From NCBI RefSeq assembly GCF_021654855.1, contig NZ_AP024202.1, forward strand, positions 2,232,001-2,296,000: a stretch of DNA of 64,000 nucleotides. Reading direction: 5' to 3'. This document shows positions 32,928 through 48,168 of the stretch, one piece after another. Made by a program: the position numbers and the translations under genes. The notes below the pieces were generated by a model. It was not told the DNA's origin. It did not search any database and saw nothing but the letters and a program-made list of their open reading frames with translations. Within the stretch, counting starts at the first letter, position 1, and every line of letters begins with the position of its first letter. This DNA comes from Thiomicrorhabdus immobilis. Lineage in GTDB: Bacteria; Pseudomonadota; Gammaproteobacteria; Thiomicrospirales; Thiomicrospiraceae.

Positions 32928-33890
32928 TTAAACAGCACCACATAAAACCGTGTCGGTATTTAATTCTAACTGCCCCGTCATTTGTGAAACCGAGCTATAG
33001 CCGTTGGCTTGCATATATTTTGCAATCCCTTTATTGACCTTTTTCACCAATAAAGGGTCTTTAGCGACGGCCGTACCAATCGCCACCATAGAGGCACCTG
33101 CCAAAAAGAACTCGATAGCATCCTCAGCACTGGCAATGCCGCCCAATCCAACAATGGGAATATTATGTTGCTTGGCCACTTGATAAACCTGATGCACTTT
33201 CAACAAGGCTACCGGCTTAATGGCTGGCCCAGAAAGCCCTCCTTGGTTATTCCCCAGGGTTGGCATACGTGTATTCACATCAATCTGCATCCCCATCAAA
33301 GTATTGATGGCCGACAAAGCATCCGCACCGGCATCTATCACACGACGAGCACCTTCGGCAATATCGGTTTGGTTTGGCGATAATTTAACAATCAAAGGTT
33401 TGGTTGTTTTTGCACGGCAAGCTTCAACCACACGTGCTGCCATTTCAGGATCATTACCAAACGCCGCACCGCCTTTCTTTACATTAGGACAGGAGATATT
33501 CACCTCAATCGCCGGTAAGTCGGTGTCATTGAAAAGACTCACTACCTCGGCGTACTCTTCAATACTTGAACCTGATACATTAATAATGAACTGCGACTGA
33601 CTTAAATCCAGCTTTGGCAAATACTCTTTGATAACAGCGTGTGCGCCGGGGTTCTGTAAACCAATTGAATTCAATAATCCACTCGGAGATTCCATCACTC
33701 GCTCTGGCTTATTACCCAGCTTTGGCTCTAAGGTTGTACCTTTTAAAAACACCGCACCGACATCTCGATTGGAAAAGCCTGAAACAGACTGGTATTCTAT
33801 GCCATATCCAGCATTACCTGAGGCCATTGCCACAGGTGAATTGAAATGAATACCACAAAAATCAACCGATAAATCAACCACAGAAATCAT
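32928..33890 (-). CDS. pyrD: Dihydroorotate dehydrogenase, class 1B type
   Basis: A 320-residue FMN enzyme of pyrimidine synthesis that oxidises dihydroorotate to orotate. NISCPNVKKGG carries the catalytic cysteine of class 1 enzymes; the class 2 membrane enzyme of most gammaproteobacteria has serine and an N-terminal membrane helix, absent here. PLIVKLSPN and IPIVGLGGI mark FMN-binding loops. A PyrK partner, usual for class 1B, is not in the window. The start is five bases from the divergent trmL start; a GTG three codons in is an alternative. Confidence 0.9.
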   Translation of the reverse strand: MISVVDLSVDFCGIHFNSPVAMASGNAGYGIEYQSVSGFSNRDVGAVFLKGTTLEPKLGNKPERVMESPSGLLNSIGLQNPGAHAVIKEYLPKLDLSQSQFIINVSGSSIEEYAEVVSLFNDTDLPAIEVNISCPNVKKGGAAFGNDPEMAARVVEACRAKTTKPLIVKLSPNQTDIAEGARRVIDAGADALSAINTLMGMQIDVNTRMPTLGNNQGGLSGPAIKPVALLKVHQVYQVAKQHNIPIVGLGGIASAEDAIEFFLAGASMVAIGTAVAKDPLLVKKVNKGIAKYMQANGYSSVSQMTGQLELNTDTVLCGAV

Positions 33891-33895
33891 CCTAT

Positions 33896-34360
33896 ATGTT
33901 ACATATTATTCTTTACGAGCCTGAAATCCCGCAAAATACTGGCGCTTTGATTCGCCTTAGTGCCAATATGGGCGCCCACTTGCATTTAATTCACCCAATC
34001 GCTTTTGATCTAAGTGAGAAAAAGGTGCGAAGAGCTGGACTAGATTATGCAGAACTGGCCAATGTTCATGAACACCCAAATTTGGCAAGCTGTCTGGAAA
34101 CCGTTAAACCTAATCGTGTCTTTGCGTTAACCACAAAAACCACGCGCTATTATACCGAGCCGAAATTTGAAAATGGCGACGCTTTTTTGTTTGGCCCAGA
34201 GACCAGAGGTTTACCTGCCGAAGTAATTGAGAGCTTGCCACCTGAACAACGTTTGACCATTCCCATGATGCCCGGCGGAAGAAGTTTAAACTTAGCCAAT
34301 GCGGTTTCAGCGATGGCTTATGAAGCTTGGCGTCAGCTTGACTTCAATATGAATCTATAA
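33896..34360 (+). CDS. trmL: tRNA (cytidine/uridine-34 2'-O)-methyltransferase
   Basis: A 154-residue SpoU-family methyltransferase that modifies the wobble base of leucine tRNAs. The knot-fold motifs are LYEPEIPQNTGALIRLSANMG near the start, FLFGPETRGLP and PMMPGGRSLNLANAVSAMAYEAWRQ at the end. In enteric bacteria trmL also neighbours the secB-gpsA cluster. Confidence 0.95.
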   Translation: MLHIILYEPEIPQNTGALIRLSANMGAHLHLIHPIAFDLSEKKVRRAGLDYAELANVHEHPNLASCLETVKPNRVFALTTKTTRYYTEPKFENGDAFLFGPETRGLPAEVIESLPPEQRLTIPMMPGGRSLNLANAVSAMAYEAWRQLDFNMNL

Positions 34361-34383
34361 TTCGAACCTATAGAAACCAACCC

Positions 34384-34416
34384 AATCACCACCTCCCTTT
34401 GCGGGAAATGGTGATT
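34384..34416. terminator. Hairpin between trmL and gpsA
   Basis: AATCACCA / TGGTGATT stem with an inner TCCC/GGGA pairing, between convergent genes. T-runs are weak. Confidence 0.4.
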
Positions 34417-34428
34417 AAAATCGCTACA

Positions 34429-35436
34429 TCATTCCGACTTACCAGAACGCGTCATCAAAGCTTTTACCGCTTGTTGAGGCGAAATCTTCTCGGAAACCAG
34501 TAGATAAACCTGTTCCATAATCGGTAAATCCAAACCTAACTTATCCGCCAACTGCTTAACCGTCTTAACCGCTTTAGCACCTTCCACCACCTGACCGATC
34601 TCATTCATGACCTGCTCAGAAGACATATCGCCTCTTGCCAAACCAAAGCCAAAACGTCGGTTTCGGGATAAGTCATCGGTACAAGTCAGAACCAAATCAC
34701 CCAGGCCTGCCAAGCCCATCATGGTTTCCGTTTGCCCGCCCAAAGCTTGGCTCAAACGCATCATTTCAACCATGCCTCTAGAAACCAAAGCCGCACGAGC
34801 ATTGGCTCCCATACCCAAACCATCACTGATTCCGGTAGCAATTGCCATAATGTTTTTATAAGCACCGCCCACTTCAACCCCAATCATGTCCGACTGGGTA
34901 TACATCCTAAAAGAGTCGCAATGGAACAGATCCGCCCAATACTGGGCTTCTTGTTCTTGATTGGATGCGCTGACCATCGCGGTAGGCAAACCTTTTGCCA
35001 CTTCATTGGCAAAGGTTGGCCCAGATAAAACCGTTACGTTTGCCGTATCACCCAACACCTCAAAAGCCACTTCATGCAACAGCTTCTGAGTGACCGGCTC
35101 AAACCCCTTGGTTGCCCAAGCGATATGCACTGATCTACTGGCGACAACCTCTTTAATTGCCATCAAGGTTTGGCGAAACGCATTGCTTGGCACAACCAAT
35201 AAAATGCCCTCGACCTGATAAAGTGCATCCACAAGACTTGCCACCGGATTTAAGTTATCAGGCAACTTTATCCCAGGAAGATAGCGTGCATTTTCGTGAT
35301 CAGTTCTAAGCTGCTGAGCCTGTTCTTCGCGGTGCGTCCATAAATTTACAGCATGCCCTACTTTAGCAAGGTGTAACGCTAAGGCCGTACCCCAAGCACC
35401 CGCTCCTAAAACCGCTATCTTACGTGGACTAGACAA
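34429..35436 (-). CDS. gpsA: Glycerol-3-phosphate dehydrogenase [NAD(P)+]
   Basis: A 335-residue cytoplasmic enzyme that reduces dihydroxyacetone phosphate to sn-glycerol 3-phosphate for phospholipids. The N-terminal Rossmann motif is VLGAGAWGTALALHLA; VLSGPTFANEVAKGLPTA and VGGAYKNIMAIATGISDGLGMGANARAAL hold the catalytic lysine and substrate site. It is the last gene of rhodanese-grxC-secB-gpsA, 13 bases after secB. Confidence 0.97.
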   Translation of the reverse strand: MSSPRKIAVLGAGAWGTALALHLAKVGHAVNLWTHREEQAQQLRTDHENARYLPGIKLPDNLNPVASLVDALYQVEGILLVVPSNAFRQTLMAIKEVVASRSVHIAWATKGFEPVTQKLLHEVAFEVLGDTANVTVLSGPTFANEVAKGLPTAMVSASNQEQEAQYWADLFHCDSFRMYTQSDMIGVEVGGAYKNIMAIATGISDGLGMGANARAALVSRGMVEMMRLSQALGGQTETMMGLAGLGDLVLTCTDDLSRNRRFGFGLARGDMSSEQVMNEIGQVVEGAKAVKTVKQLADKLGLDLPIMEQVYLLVSEKISPQQAVKALMTRSGKSE

Positions 35437-35449
35437 TTCAAAACCTAAC

Positions 35450-35902
35450 TTACTGTTCTGTTTCTGACTGTTGCGCTCTTTGCTGCATATGCTCGTGATA
35501 CATCATCTCAAAATTCACCGGCTCAAGTAACAACTGAGGGAAACCACCACGGGCGACCAAGTCCGAAACCGTTTCACGTGCATATGGGAATAATGCCGTT
35601 GGACATTGCACTCCTAACATATAAGAAAGCTCCGCATCGTTAAAGCCAGCCAGAGTAAAGATACCCGCTTGCTCTACTTCGCATAAAAACGCCGTTTTGT
35701 CTTCCACTTTAGTTTGTGCGGTAACACGAACCACCACATGGTAGATATCGCCTTCCAGGTTACGGCTTTCGACATTCAAGTCCATTGCCAGGCCTGGTTG
35801 AAAGTCCGTAGTGAAAAGTTCAGGTGTATTTGGCGATTCAAATGAAACATCTTTTGTATAAATTTTTTGGATTACAAAAGTTTGCTGTGGTGCTTCAGAC
35901 AT
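35450..35902 (-). CDS. secB: Protein-export chaperone SecB
   Basis: A 150-residue tetrameric chaperone that holds preproteins unfolded and delivers them to SecA. Family signatures include FVIQKIYTKDVSFESPNTP, CPTALFPYARETVSDLVARGGFPQLLLEPVNF. It lies between grxC and gpsA as in enteric bacteria. It contains a one-mismatch copy of the palindrome at 35787-35798. Confidence 0.97.
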   Translation of the reverse strand: MSEAPQQTFVIQKIYTKDVSFESPNTPELFTTDFQPGLAMDLNVESRNLEGDIYHVVVRVTAQTKVEDKTAFLCEVEQAGIFTLAGFNDAELSYMLGVQCPTALFPYARETVSDLVARGGFPQLLLEPVNFEMMYHEHMQQRAQQSETEQ

Positions 35903-35939
35903 GTTTTTTCCTTAGTTCAAATGTGTTCTATGTTCTTGA

Positions 35940-36194
35940 TTACGCTTGTAGCAATGGATCGATTTCACCGCGTTTATCTGCCGCGGACAAATCATCGAAC
36001 CCACCAATATGGTGTTCACCGATGAAAACCTGTGGCACAGTGTTACGGCCGGTTTTCGCTTCCAATTCCGCCCATTTCTCGGCATCGTTACCAATATCAA
36101 TACTTTGGTATTCAACCCCTTTTGAATCCAGCAAACGTTTTGCCATCAAGCAATATGGACACGTTGCGGTACAATAAATTACGACTTCAGCCAT
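35940..36194 (-). CDS. grxC: Glutaredoxin 3
   Basis: An 84-residue dithiol glutaredoxin with the CPYC redox site (VVIYCTATCPYCLMAK) and the TVPQVFIGEHHIGGFDDL glutathione-binding segment. The ATG at 36194 has AGAGGA upstream and gives the standard length; the in-frame TTG at 36215 would add seven residues. Confidence 0.95.
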   Translation of the reverse strand: MAEVVIYCTATCPYCLMAKRLLDSKGVEYQSIDIGNDAEKWAELEAKTGRNTVPQVFIGEHHIGGFDDLSAADKRGEIDPLLQA

Positions 36195-36250
36195 GCTCTT
36201 ATCCTCTTTAGGCAAAACCGCCCCTTCAACCGTAGACGGTTTCGCCTGTT

Positions 36251-36691
36251 TTACTTTTTTTTGTTTTTTTTAGACTTTTCTTTACCCACCGGCAAACCAG
36301 CGGCTTTCCACGCATTGATACCACCAGCCAAGTTATTGACATTGGTATAGCCGTTTTTTGCAATCATAGCCGCCGCACGTGCTGAACGTGCGCCCGTAAG
36401 ACAATACACTAAAATAGGTGCTGTCTTATCGGACGGCAAGTGCCCCATTCTCGAACCGATATCCGATGATGAGATGTTAGTGGCATTGCCGATATAACCG
36501 TCTTTGTACTCACCCGCCGTGCGCACATCAAGTACAAATGCGTCATCATTGTATAAACGAGTAGCCTGATCTGTATTGACCGATTGATAACCCGCAATCT
36601 TGTCACCTACATAACTGTAGACCAACATTGCAGTAATTACGGCAACAGCGACAAATAACGGCCACTGCTCTTGAAAGAATTCATTAAACAT
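36251..36691 (-). CDS. Membrane-anchored rhodanese (YibN-like)
   Basis: A 146-residue protein with one N-terminal membrane helix (about 11-28), then a single rhodanese domain with active-site loop VYCLTGARS, and a lysine-rich tail. Such domains move sulfane sulfur or act as redox proteins. It heads the grxC-secB-gpsA operon, as yibN does in Escherichia coli, and is divergent from gpmI. Confidence 0.9.
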   Translation of the reverse strand: MFNEFFQEQWPLFVAVAVITAMLVYSYVGDKIAGYQSVNTDQATRLYNDDAFVLDVRTAGEYKDGYIGNATNISSSDIGSRMGHLPSDKTAPILVYCLTGARSARAAAMIAKNGYTNVNNLAGGINAWKAAGLPVGKEKSKKNKKK

Positions 36692-36795
36692 TTACATTCC
36701 CTTAGTAGGTATATTTTCAAACCTAATGATTTTAACAGCGAAACTCGCTACAATAAACCGAATTGACTAAATATTTATTACGGTAGAAACCAAAC

Positions 36796-38376
36796 ATGTC
36801 TCAAGAACTAAAACCAAAAATCAAAATTGAACAACGTCCGACTGGCTTAATCATCCTTGATGGCTGGGGATACCGAGAAGAAAGAGAGCATAACGCGATT
36901 GCTCAAGCCAATACGCCAAACTGGGATAAGCTGGTTGCCAACAACCCTAACACTCTCATCAGCACGTCTGGATTAGATGTCGGCTTACCTCATGGGCAAA
37001 TGGGCAACTCAGAAGTCGGTCACATGAACCTAGGCGCTGGCCGCGTGGTTTATCAAGAACTGACACGAATCCAAAAAGATATTGATGATGGCCGTTTCTT
37101 CAATAACAACGCGTTATTGAACGCAATTGATAAAGCCAAAGAACGTTCACGCCCTGTCCATATCTTAGGCCTACTTTCGGACGGTGGTGTTCACTCACAC
37201 ATCAGCCATATCAAAGCGGCCCTCTCTTTAGCGGTTGAGCGTGGTGCAAAAACCTATCTGCATGTTTTCACCGATGGTCGCGACACGGCGCCACAAAGCG
37301 CCCTTGAATACATTGAAGAAATTGAAAAACACATCGCTGAAATCGGTGGTAACTGCCGAATCGCATCGGTTATCGGACGTTTCTATGCATTAGACCGTGA
37401 CAACCGTTGGGAGCGTATCCAAGAAGCTTACGACTTGATTTGCTGTGGTGACGCCAAATTCACTGCCGATTCAGCAAAACAAGCGGTTGAAATGGCTTAT
37501 GAACGTGATGAAACCGATGAATTTATCCAAGCGACTGCAATCTTGAGCAAAAAAGGCAAAAAAGCCAAGGTGAAAGATGCCGACTCAATCATCTTCATGA
37601 ACTACCGATCTGACCGTGCGCGCCAGGTAACCAGCGCATTCATCATGCCTGACTTTGGTGAATTCCACCGTTGCAAGACCCCTATTCTTTCCGCGTTTGT
37701 AACCCTAACCGAATACAACAAGAACTTTGAAAATTTCGGGGCAAGCATCGCATTCCGTCCGACCAAATTAATCAATACCTTTGGTGAAGTCATCGCCAAA
37801 CATAAACTTCGTCAGCTACGTATTGCGGAAACTGAAAAATATGCACACGTGACCTTCTTCTTAAATGGTGGTATCGAAGCGCCTTACTTAGGTGAAGACC
37901 GTATTCTAATCCCATCTCCACAAGTGCGCACCTATGACCTGCAACCGGAAATGAGTGTGGGTGAATTGACTGAAAAACTGGTTGAAGCGATTGAATCGGA
38001 TAAATACGACACCTTCATTTGCAATATCGCCAACCCTGACATGGTAGGACATACCGGTAATTTCGACGCTTGTATCAAAGCGGTTGAAGCGGTTGATGAA
38101 GCCTTAGGTAAAATCCTGGATGCTATCGAGAAATCGGGCGGACAAGTGATTGTGACCGCAGACCACGGCAATATGGAAATGCTGGTTGATCCTGAAACAG
38201 GCAAACCACTCACCTCACATACGACTTGCCCTGTACCTTTGGTCTATTTCGGACCTAAAAAACTAGCGCTTCGTGATGGCGGCTCTTTACCTGACGTCAT
38301 GCCAACCATGCTTGATTTGATGGGAATCAAACAACCGGAAGAGATGACGGGCTTAAGCTTACGCAAAAAAGCATAA
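36796..38376 (+). CDS. gpmI: 2,3-bisphosphoglycerate-independent phosphoglycerate mutase
   Basis: A 526-residue manganese enzyme of glycolysis and gluconeogenesis that interconverts 3- and 2-phosphoglycerate. The metal site LIILDGWGYRE, the phosphoserine loop MGNSEVGHMNLGAGRVVYQ, and VTADHGNMEML near the C-terminus are intact. A short N-terminal extension (MSQELKPKIKIEQRP) precedes the usual start. Confidence 0.97.
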   Translation: MSQELKPKIKIEQRPTGLIILDGWGYREEREHNAIAQANTPNWDKLVANNPNTLISTSGLDVGLPHGQMGNSEVGHMNLGAGRVVYQELTRIQKDIDDGRFFNNNALLNAIDKAKERSRPVHILGLLSDGGVHSHISHIKAALSLAVERGAKTYLHVFTDGRDTAPQSALEYIEEIEKHIAEIGGNCRIASVIGRFYALDRDNRWERIQEAYDLICCGDAKFTADSAKQAVEMAYERDETDEFIQATAILSKKGKKAKVKDADSIIFMNYRSDRARQVTSAFIMPDFGEFHRCKTPILSAFVTLTEYNKNFENFGASIAFRPTKLINTFGEVIAKHKLRQLRIAETEKYAHVTFFLNGGIEAPYLGEDRILIPSPQVRTYDLQPEMSVGELTEKLVEAIESDKYDTFICNIANPDMVGHTGNFDACIKAVEAVDEALGKILDAIEKSGGQVIVTADHGNMEMLVDPETGKPLTSHTTCPVPLVYFGPKKLALRDGGSLPDVMPTMLDLMGIKQPEEMTGLSLRKKA

Positions 38377-38406
38377 CTCCTAGCAAAACGAGTTCGTTTT
38401 GAACTT

Positions 38407-38440
38407 AAAAGGCTTGTCAGATTATTTTGACAAGCCTTTT
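38407..38440 (+). terminator. gpmI terminator
   Basis: Stem AAAAGGCTTGTCA / TGACAAGCCTTTT followed by further T residues. Confidence 0.9.
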
Positions 38441-38577
38441 TTATTTCTGACAACCTTATTCTTATCTAGTTATTTTGCAAATCCCATAATTTGTATGCCT
38501 TAATGGTTATTAACCGTTTATTAAGCCTTTATTAAGTCTTATACTTTAATTCTCGTACAAATAGGAAAGCGTCCTTT

Positions 38578-39984
38578 ATGAGCTTAGCCATTACTGAACC
38601 CATATTTTGGTTGTATGTTGTCAACATAACCTTGGTTCTGGGTGTCATTTTGCACATGCTGTACCAAAGACGCTCACCACAAAACCTCATGGCGTGGTTG
38701 CTTACGCTGATTTTACTGCCCTATATTGGTGTTTTTTTATATCTGATTCTGGGGTCACGCAAATTCCTCAACAAACACCGAAAACCCACCATCGCGATGC
38801 ACCCATCCTCAAGTGTCCAACCGCAAAACCGTCTTGCAAGACAGCTGAATAACATTCTACAAACCAACCAAATTGCCGGTGCCACAGCCAACAATCAAGT
38901 AAAAATGTATCAGCAAGACCATAAAGCCTTTAAACAAATCTTGCATGAGATTGCCCACGCCCAGTCAAGCATTCATATCGAAACCTACATCTTTGAGCTC
39001 GACAACACCGGCCAGCAAATTTTACAAGCGTTAATCAGCAAGGCCAAACAAGGTGTAGAGGTCTGCCTACTATTGGATGCGCTGGGTTCGTTCAGTCTCT
39101 ATATCAATCAGAAAAAACTCAAGCCGCTGATTTCCGCTGGCGGCAAATACGGTTTTTTCCAGCCACTTTGGCCTTCCATCTTTAGCGGCCAAATCAACCT
39201 GCGTAACCATCGTAAGATATACCTTTTTGACCAAACCACCCTATTAACGGGCGGGATGAACCTTTCTGATGATTACCTCGGCTCACCGCGTGACACGCTA
39301 CAAAACCAGCGTTGGATTGACTTAATGTTCGAGATTGAAGGGCCAATCACTTTCCATTACCAAAACCTGTTTAATGATGATTGGCAGTATGCAACCCAAG
39401 AAGAGTTGGCTAGCCCCAAGCCCCCAAAAACGCAAAATGCGCCATCTGGCGAAATCATGCAGGCCGTGCCATCAGGACCAGACATTCATGGCGATGCTTT
39501 ATATGAATCCCTGCTAAACAGCATTTACTTTGCTAAACAACAAATACAGATAGTGACCCCCTACTTCATTCCAGACAGCTCTATCATGAACGCCCTACTT
39601 ATCGCCATCAAACGTGGGGTCGAAGTCAACTTATTAACACCAGAAACCTCTGACCATCTGATTTTCGATTTAGGACGAAGTTCCTATATGCGTGAACTTT
39701 CCGAAGCTGGCGCCAACATACAGCTTTTTAAAGGCAATATGCTGCACTCCAAACTGATTATCATCGACCAACAAGTCGCCATCATCGGCTCAGCCAATTT
39801 TGATTACCGCTCGCTGTTTATCAACCATGAAATCGTCAATTTCGTATACTCAGCCTCGCTGACCCAAAGCCTATTGATATGGCTTAATAAACAATTAGAG
39901 CAAAGTGAAGTTTATAAAGCCGAGCACAACCCAAGTAAAAGACTACTTGAAAACCTCACCCGCATATTTGCACCGATACTTTAA
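38578..39984 (+). CDS. cls: Cardiolipin synthase
   Basis: A 468-residue phospholipase-D-family enzyme. Two N-terminal membrane helices (about 10-30 and 37-57) precede two HKD motifs: HRKIYLFDQ in the first half and HSKLIIIDQ in the second, each followed by the GG/GSANFDYRS-type loop. It condenses phosphatidylglycerol into cardiolipin. The stop codon overlaps a one-mismatch palindrome at 39984, and an EEP-family gene follows 17 bases later. Confidence 0.93.
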   Translation: MSLAITEPIFWLYVVNITLVLGVILHMLYQRRSPQNLMAWLLTLILLPYIGVFLYLILGSRKFLNKHRKPTIAMHPSSSVQPQNRLARQLNNILQTNQIAGATANNQVKMYQQDHKAFKQILHEIAHAQSSIHIETYIFELDNTGQQILQALISKAKQGVEVCLLLDALGSFSLYINQKKLKPLISAGGKYGFFQPLWPSIFSGQINLRNHRKIYLFDQTTLLTGGMNLSDDYLGSPRDTLQNQRWIDLMFEIEGPITFHYQNLFNDDWQYATQEELASPKPPKTQNAPSGEIMQAVPSGPDIHGDALYESLLNSIYFAKQQIQIVTPYFIPDSSIMNALLIAIKRGVEVNLLTPETSDHLIFDLGRSSYMRELSEAGANIQLFKGNMLHSKLIIIDQQVAIIGSANFDYRSLFINHEIVNFVYSASLTQSLLIWLNKQLEQSEVYKAEHNPSKRLLENLTRIFAPIL

Positions 39985-40001
39985 CCAGGCCTGGGTAAGT
40001 C

Positions 40002-40745
40002 ATGTTAAAACCAAAAACCACCCCAATCACCGAGACCAACGGTCATTCAACTTATCAACAAGCGTTACCGGAATTCTTTACCTTGCTGACGTGGAACCTT
40101 CAAAAAATCGACTTTTCACACTTCATCCATCGCCCTATCGAAGAGTTGCTGCCTATCACCCAAGTTGATCTGCTCTCCCTGCAAGAAGCGGCAATCCAAC
40201 CGCAACAAAACCGTTTTTTCAACCTGCCTTTTTTCATGGCTCCGAACATTGAAACCAGAAACCGGTTTTTCGGGGTTTTGACCGCCTCCCAATTCAAGCA
40301 GTCAGCACACCAACAGTGCCTGACCAACAATAGAGAACTTGGCTGGATGACACACAAAACAGCCTTGATCACCCATCACTTGCTGGCAGACGGGCAAACC
40401 CTAATCCACGTAAACATTCATGCCATAAACTTTGTGCCCCATCATCTGTTTAAAACAGAACTGCGTTCATTGTGGAGCCATATCGCTCACACCAAAGGTC
40501 CTTTAATTGTCAGCGGCGACTTCAACACCTGGAACAAGGCACGCCTTACAACCCTATTGAGCGCAACCGAACAATTAAATTTGTCGATGGTTTCCTACCC
40601 GGACAACTCCGCCGTTAAAACCCTTAATCGCCAGCCCCTAGACTATATTTTTTATCGCGACCTACAACTGCAAGACTCCAAAGCCATGGCTGTACCAGAA
40701 ATATCCGACCACAACCCGTTAATGGCAAGCTTCAGCCTACCTTAA
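40002..40745 (+). CDS. Endonuclease/exonuclease/phosphatase-family protein
   Basis: A 247-residue protein of the EEP metallohydrolase fold: TWNLQKID near the N-terminus, LSLQEA with the metal-binding Glu, IVSGDFNTWN and a final SDHNPL. Substrates range from DNA to phosphodiesters and lipids in this superfamily; being next to cls makes a membrane-lipid role possible, not shown. Confidence 0.8.
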   Translation: MLKPKTTPITETNGHSTYQQALPEFFTLLTWNLQKIDFSHFIHRPIEELLPITQVDLLSLQEAAIQPQQNRFFNLPFFMAPNIETRNRFFGVLTASQFKQSAHQQCLTNNRELGWMTHKTALITHHLLADGQTLIHVNIHAINFVPHHLFKTELRSLWSHIAHTKGPLIVSGDFNTWNKARLTTLLSATEQLNLSMVSYPDNSAVKTLNRQPLDYIFYRDLQLQDSKAMAVPEISDHNPLMASFSLP

Positions 40746-40779
40746 ATCACAAAAAGTACGCTAAAAAGAGTGGTACAAT

Positions 40780-40809
40780 TTGATTCCAAATGTACATATA
40801 AAGTATAAT
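40780..40809 (+). promoter_or_regulatory. Candidate gltBD promoter
   Basis: TTGATT and TATAAT separated by 18 bases, about 120 bases before the gltB start. Confidence 0.5.
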
Positions 40810-40928
40810 CTCGCACCAATTTTTATTTTTTGAACGCGCTGAAAACAATTAAAACCTTTGTTTTTCAATAGGTTAAGGTTTAACTTATTCTGAAAAATTA
40901 GCGTTTTTGACGGACAGGACACGGAATT

Positions 40929-46852
<5,924 letters not shown>

Positions 46853-46935
46853 GTTTTGCCAAACCTACCCTGTGCTCACATAACCTAAAAGGCAACAGGG
46901 CATGCCAGGCCTGGTAACTTTAATCAGGTTCAAAT

Positions 46936-46970
46936 AAAAAACCCGCAAGGAATTTCCTTAGCGGGTTTTT
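46936..46970 (+). terminator. gltBD terminator
   Basis: Stem AAAAACCCGC / GCGGGTTTTT with an inner AAGGA/TCCTT extension. Confidence 0.9.
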
Positions 46971-47080
46971 TATTATCATCAAGATATTCAATTACATTTC
47001 AAAACATAATTTTATTTACATTTTACCTACGGATAGTAATACTACCTATAAACACAAATTCATGCCTTCAAGGAAAGCAC

Positions 47081-47806
47081 ATGAAAGATAAGGAAAATAT
47101 AGCAGTATTTATTGATGCTGATAACGCTCCTGCCAAAAAAATAGATAAAGTTCTTTCTGAACTTGCCCGTTATGGAGTAGTCAATATTAGAAAAGCATAC
47201 GGTAATTGGAAAAGTCAAAACCTAAAATTATGGGAAGAAATAATTCACGAATATGCAATACAGCCTATCCAGCAATTCGATTTAACAAAGGGAAAAAATG
47301 CAACAGACATGGCGCTTGTAATTGATGTAATGGACATTTTATATACGAAAAATGTTGATGTTATTTGTCTTGTTTCTTCTGATTGTGACTTTACTCCATT
47401 AGTCACTCGTGCTCTCGCTGACGGTAAATTTGTTATTGGTTTTGGAGAACGTAAAGCTCCTTTAGCTTTCGTAAATAGTTGTTCTCGTTTTCTTTATTTA
47501 GATGATGTAGAAACACAAAATGAACCTATTCAGAAACAAGCTAAAAATATCAAAAGTGATACAAAACTAATCAATTTATTACGACAAGCGATTGAAGCCG
47601 TCGAAGAAGAAGATGGCTGGGCCATGCTTGGTCCTATTGGAACTCATATATCAAACCATGCATCATTTGACCAACGAAATTACGGCTTTAAAAAACTAAG
47701 TGACTTATTTATGGCAATAGATCTTTTTGAAATGAAAAAAACAAACGGCTCAGTTCTATGGGTAAGGGACAAGAAAAAAGCAAGACAACTCAACAAACAA
47801 TCATAA
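47081..47806 (+). CDS. NYN-domain protein with C-terminal OST-HTH/LOTUS domain
   Basis: A 241-residue protein. Residues ~5-135 form a NYN (PIN-like) nuclease domain: VFIDADNAPAKKI, KGKNATDMALVIDVMDI and LVSSDCDFTPLV provide the acidic metal-binding residues. Residues ~158-235 (LINLLRQAIEAVEEEDGWAMLGPIGTHI... YGFKKLSDLFMAIDLFEMK) match the OST-HTH/LOTUS RNA-binding domain. A predicted RNase; its target is unknown. The gene is visibly richer in A/T than gltBD next door and sits beside the structured repeats, which suggests recent acquisition. Confidence 0.85.
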   Translation: MKDKENIAVFIDADNAPAKKIDKVLSELARYGVVNIRKAYGNWKSQNLKLWEEIIHEYAIQPIQQFDLTKGKNATDMALVIDVMDILYTKNVDVICLVSSDCDFTPLVTRALADGKFVIGFGERKAPLAFVNSCSRFLYLDDVETQNEPIQKQAKNIKSDTKLINLLRQAIEAVEEEDGWAMLGPIGTHISNHASFDQRNYGFKKLSDLFMAIDLFEMKKTNGSVLWVRDKKKARQLNKQS

Positions 47807-47845
47807 TTTATGAAAATAAGAGGTCTCTCTCACTTTTATCTTCTT

Positions 47846-48158
47846 TGCCATTTAGAAGCCTTTTCAATATTTATATACCTTTAATTTAATCTATCGGCTT
47901 CCCCTTACCTTATTGCTTGCCCAATAAGGTAAGCCAACAAGGGCACCCCGCTCCATAAATTGGCAAGTTCTAAAACTCATTCACTGAAACTTCAGAACTC
48001 GCTCGTGCCCGCAGGAAATGCACTTGGGGCACTCAAACAGCTGAAGTTTTTAAACGTTCTCTTCGCTAAGAACTTTGCACAATTTATTCCAAGGGGAATC
48101 TGGGTGTTTGTAATTAGCTTTCGATTTATTTCAATTAAATTTACCAGGCCTGGTAAAT
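47846..48158 (-). repeat. Structured intergenic repeat, unit R1 (inverted)
   Basis: The inverted copy of units R2 and R3. Shared landmarks, read on the minus strand, are a GTGCCC-AAG-type box with GCATTTCCTGCGGGCACGAGC, GCGGGGTGCC, a hairpin (CTTACCTTATTG / CAATAAGGTAAG around loop GGCAAG, 47904-47933) and GGGGAAGCC. It ends next to the palindrome at 48143-48154. An open frame over it (47960-48169) reads through the repeat and is not believed to be a gene. Left end approximate. Confidence 0.75.
48143..48154. repeat. Palindrome ACCAGGCCTGGT between units R1 and R2
   Basis: Exact copy, within a 20-base perfect dyad (48139-48158). Confidence 0.9.
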
Positions 48159-48168
48159 ATCAAAAATA

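Noticed and set aside
35571-35586. GTTTCACGTG core inside secB, resembling parS
   Set aside because: The second half-site does not continue the palindrome and the sequence is protein-coding (ARETV).
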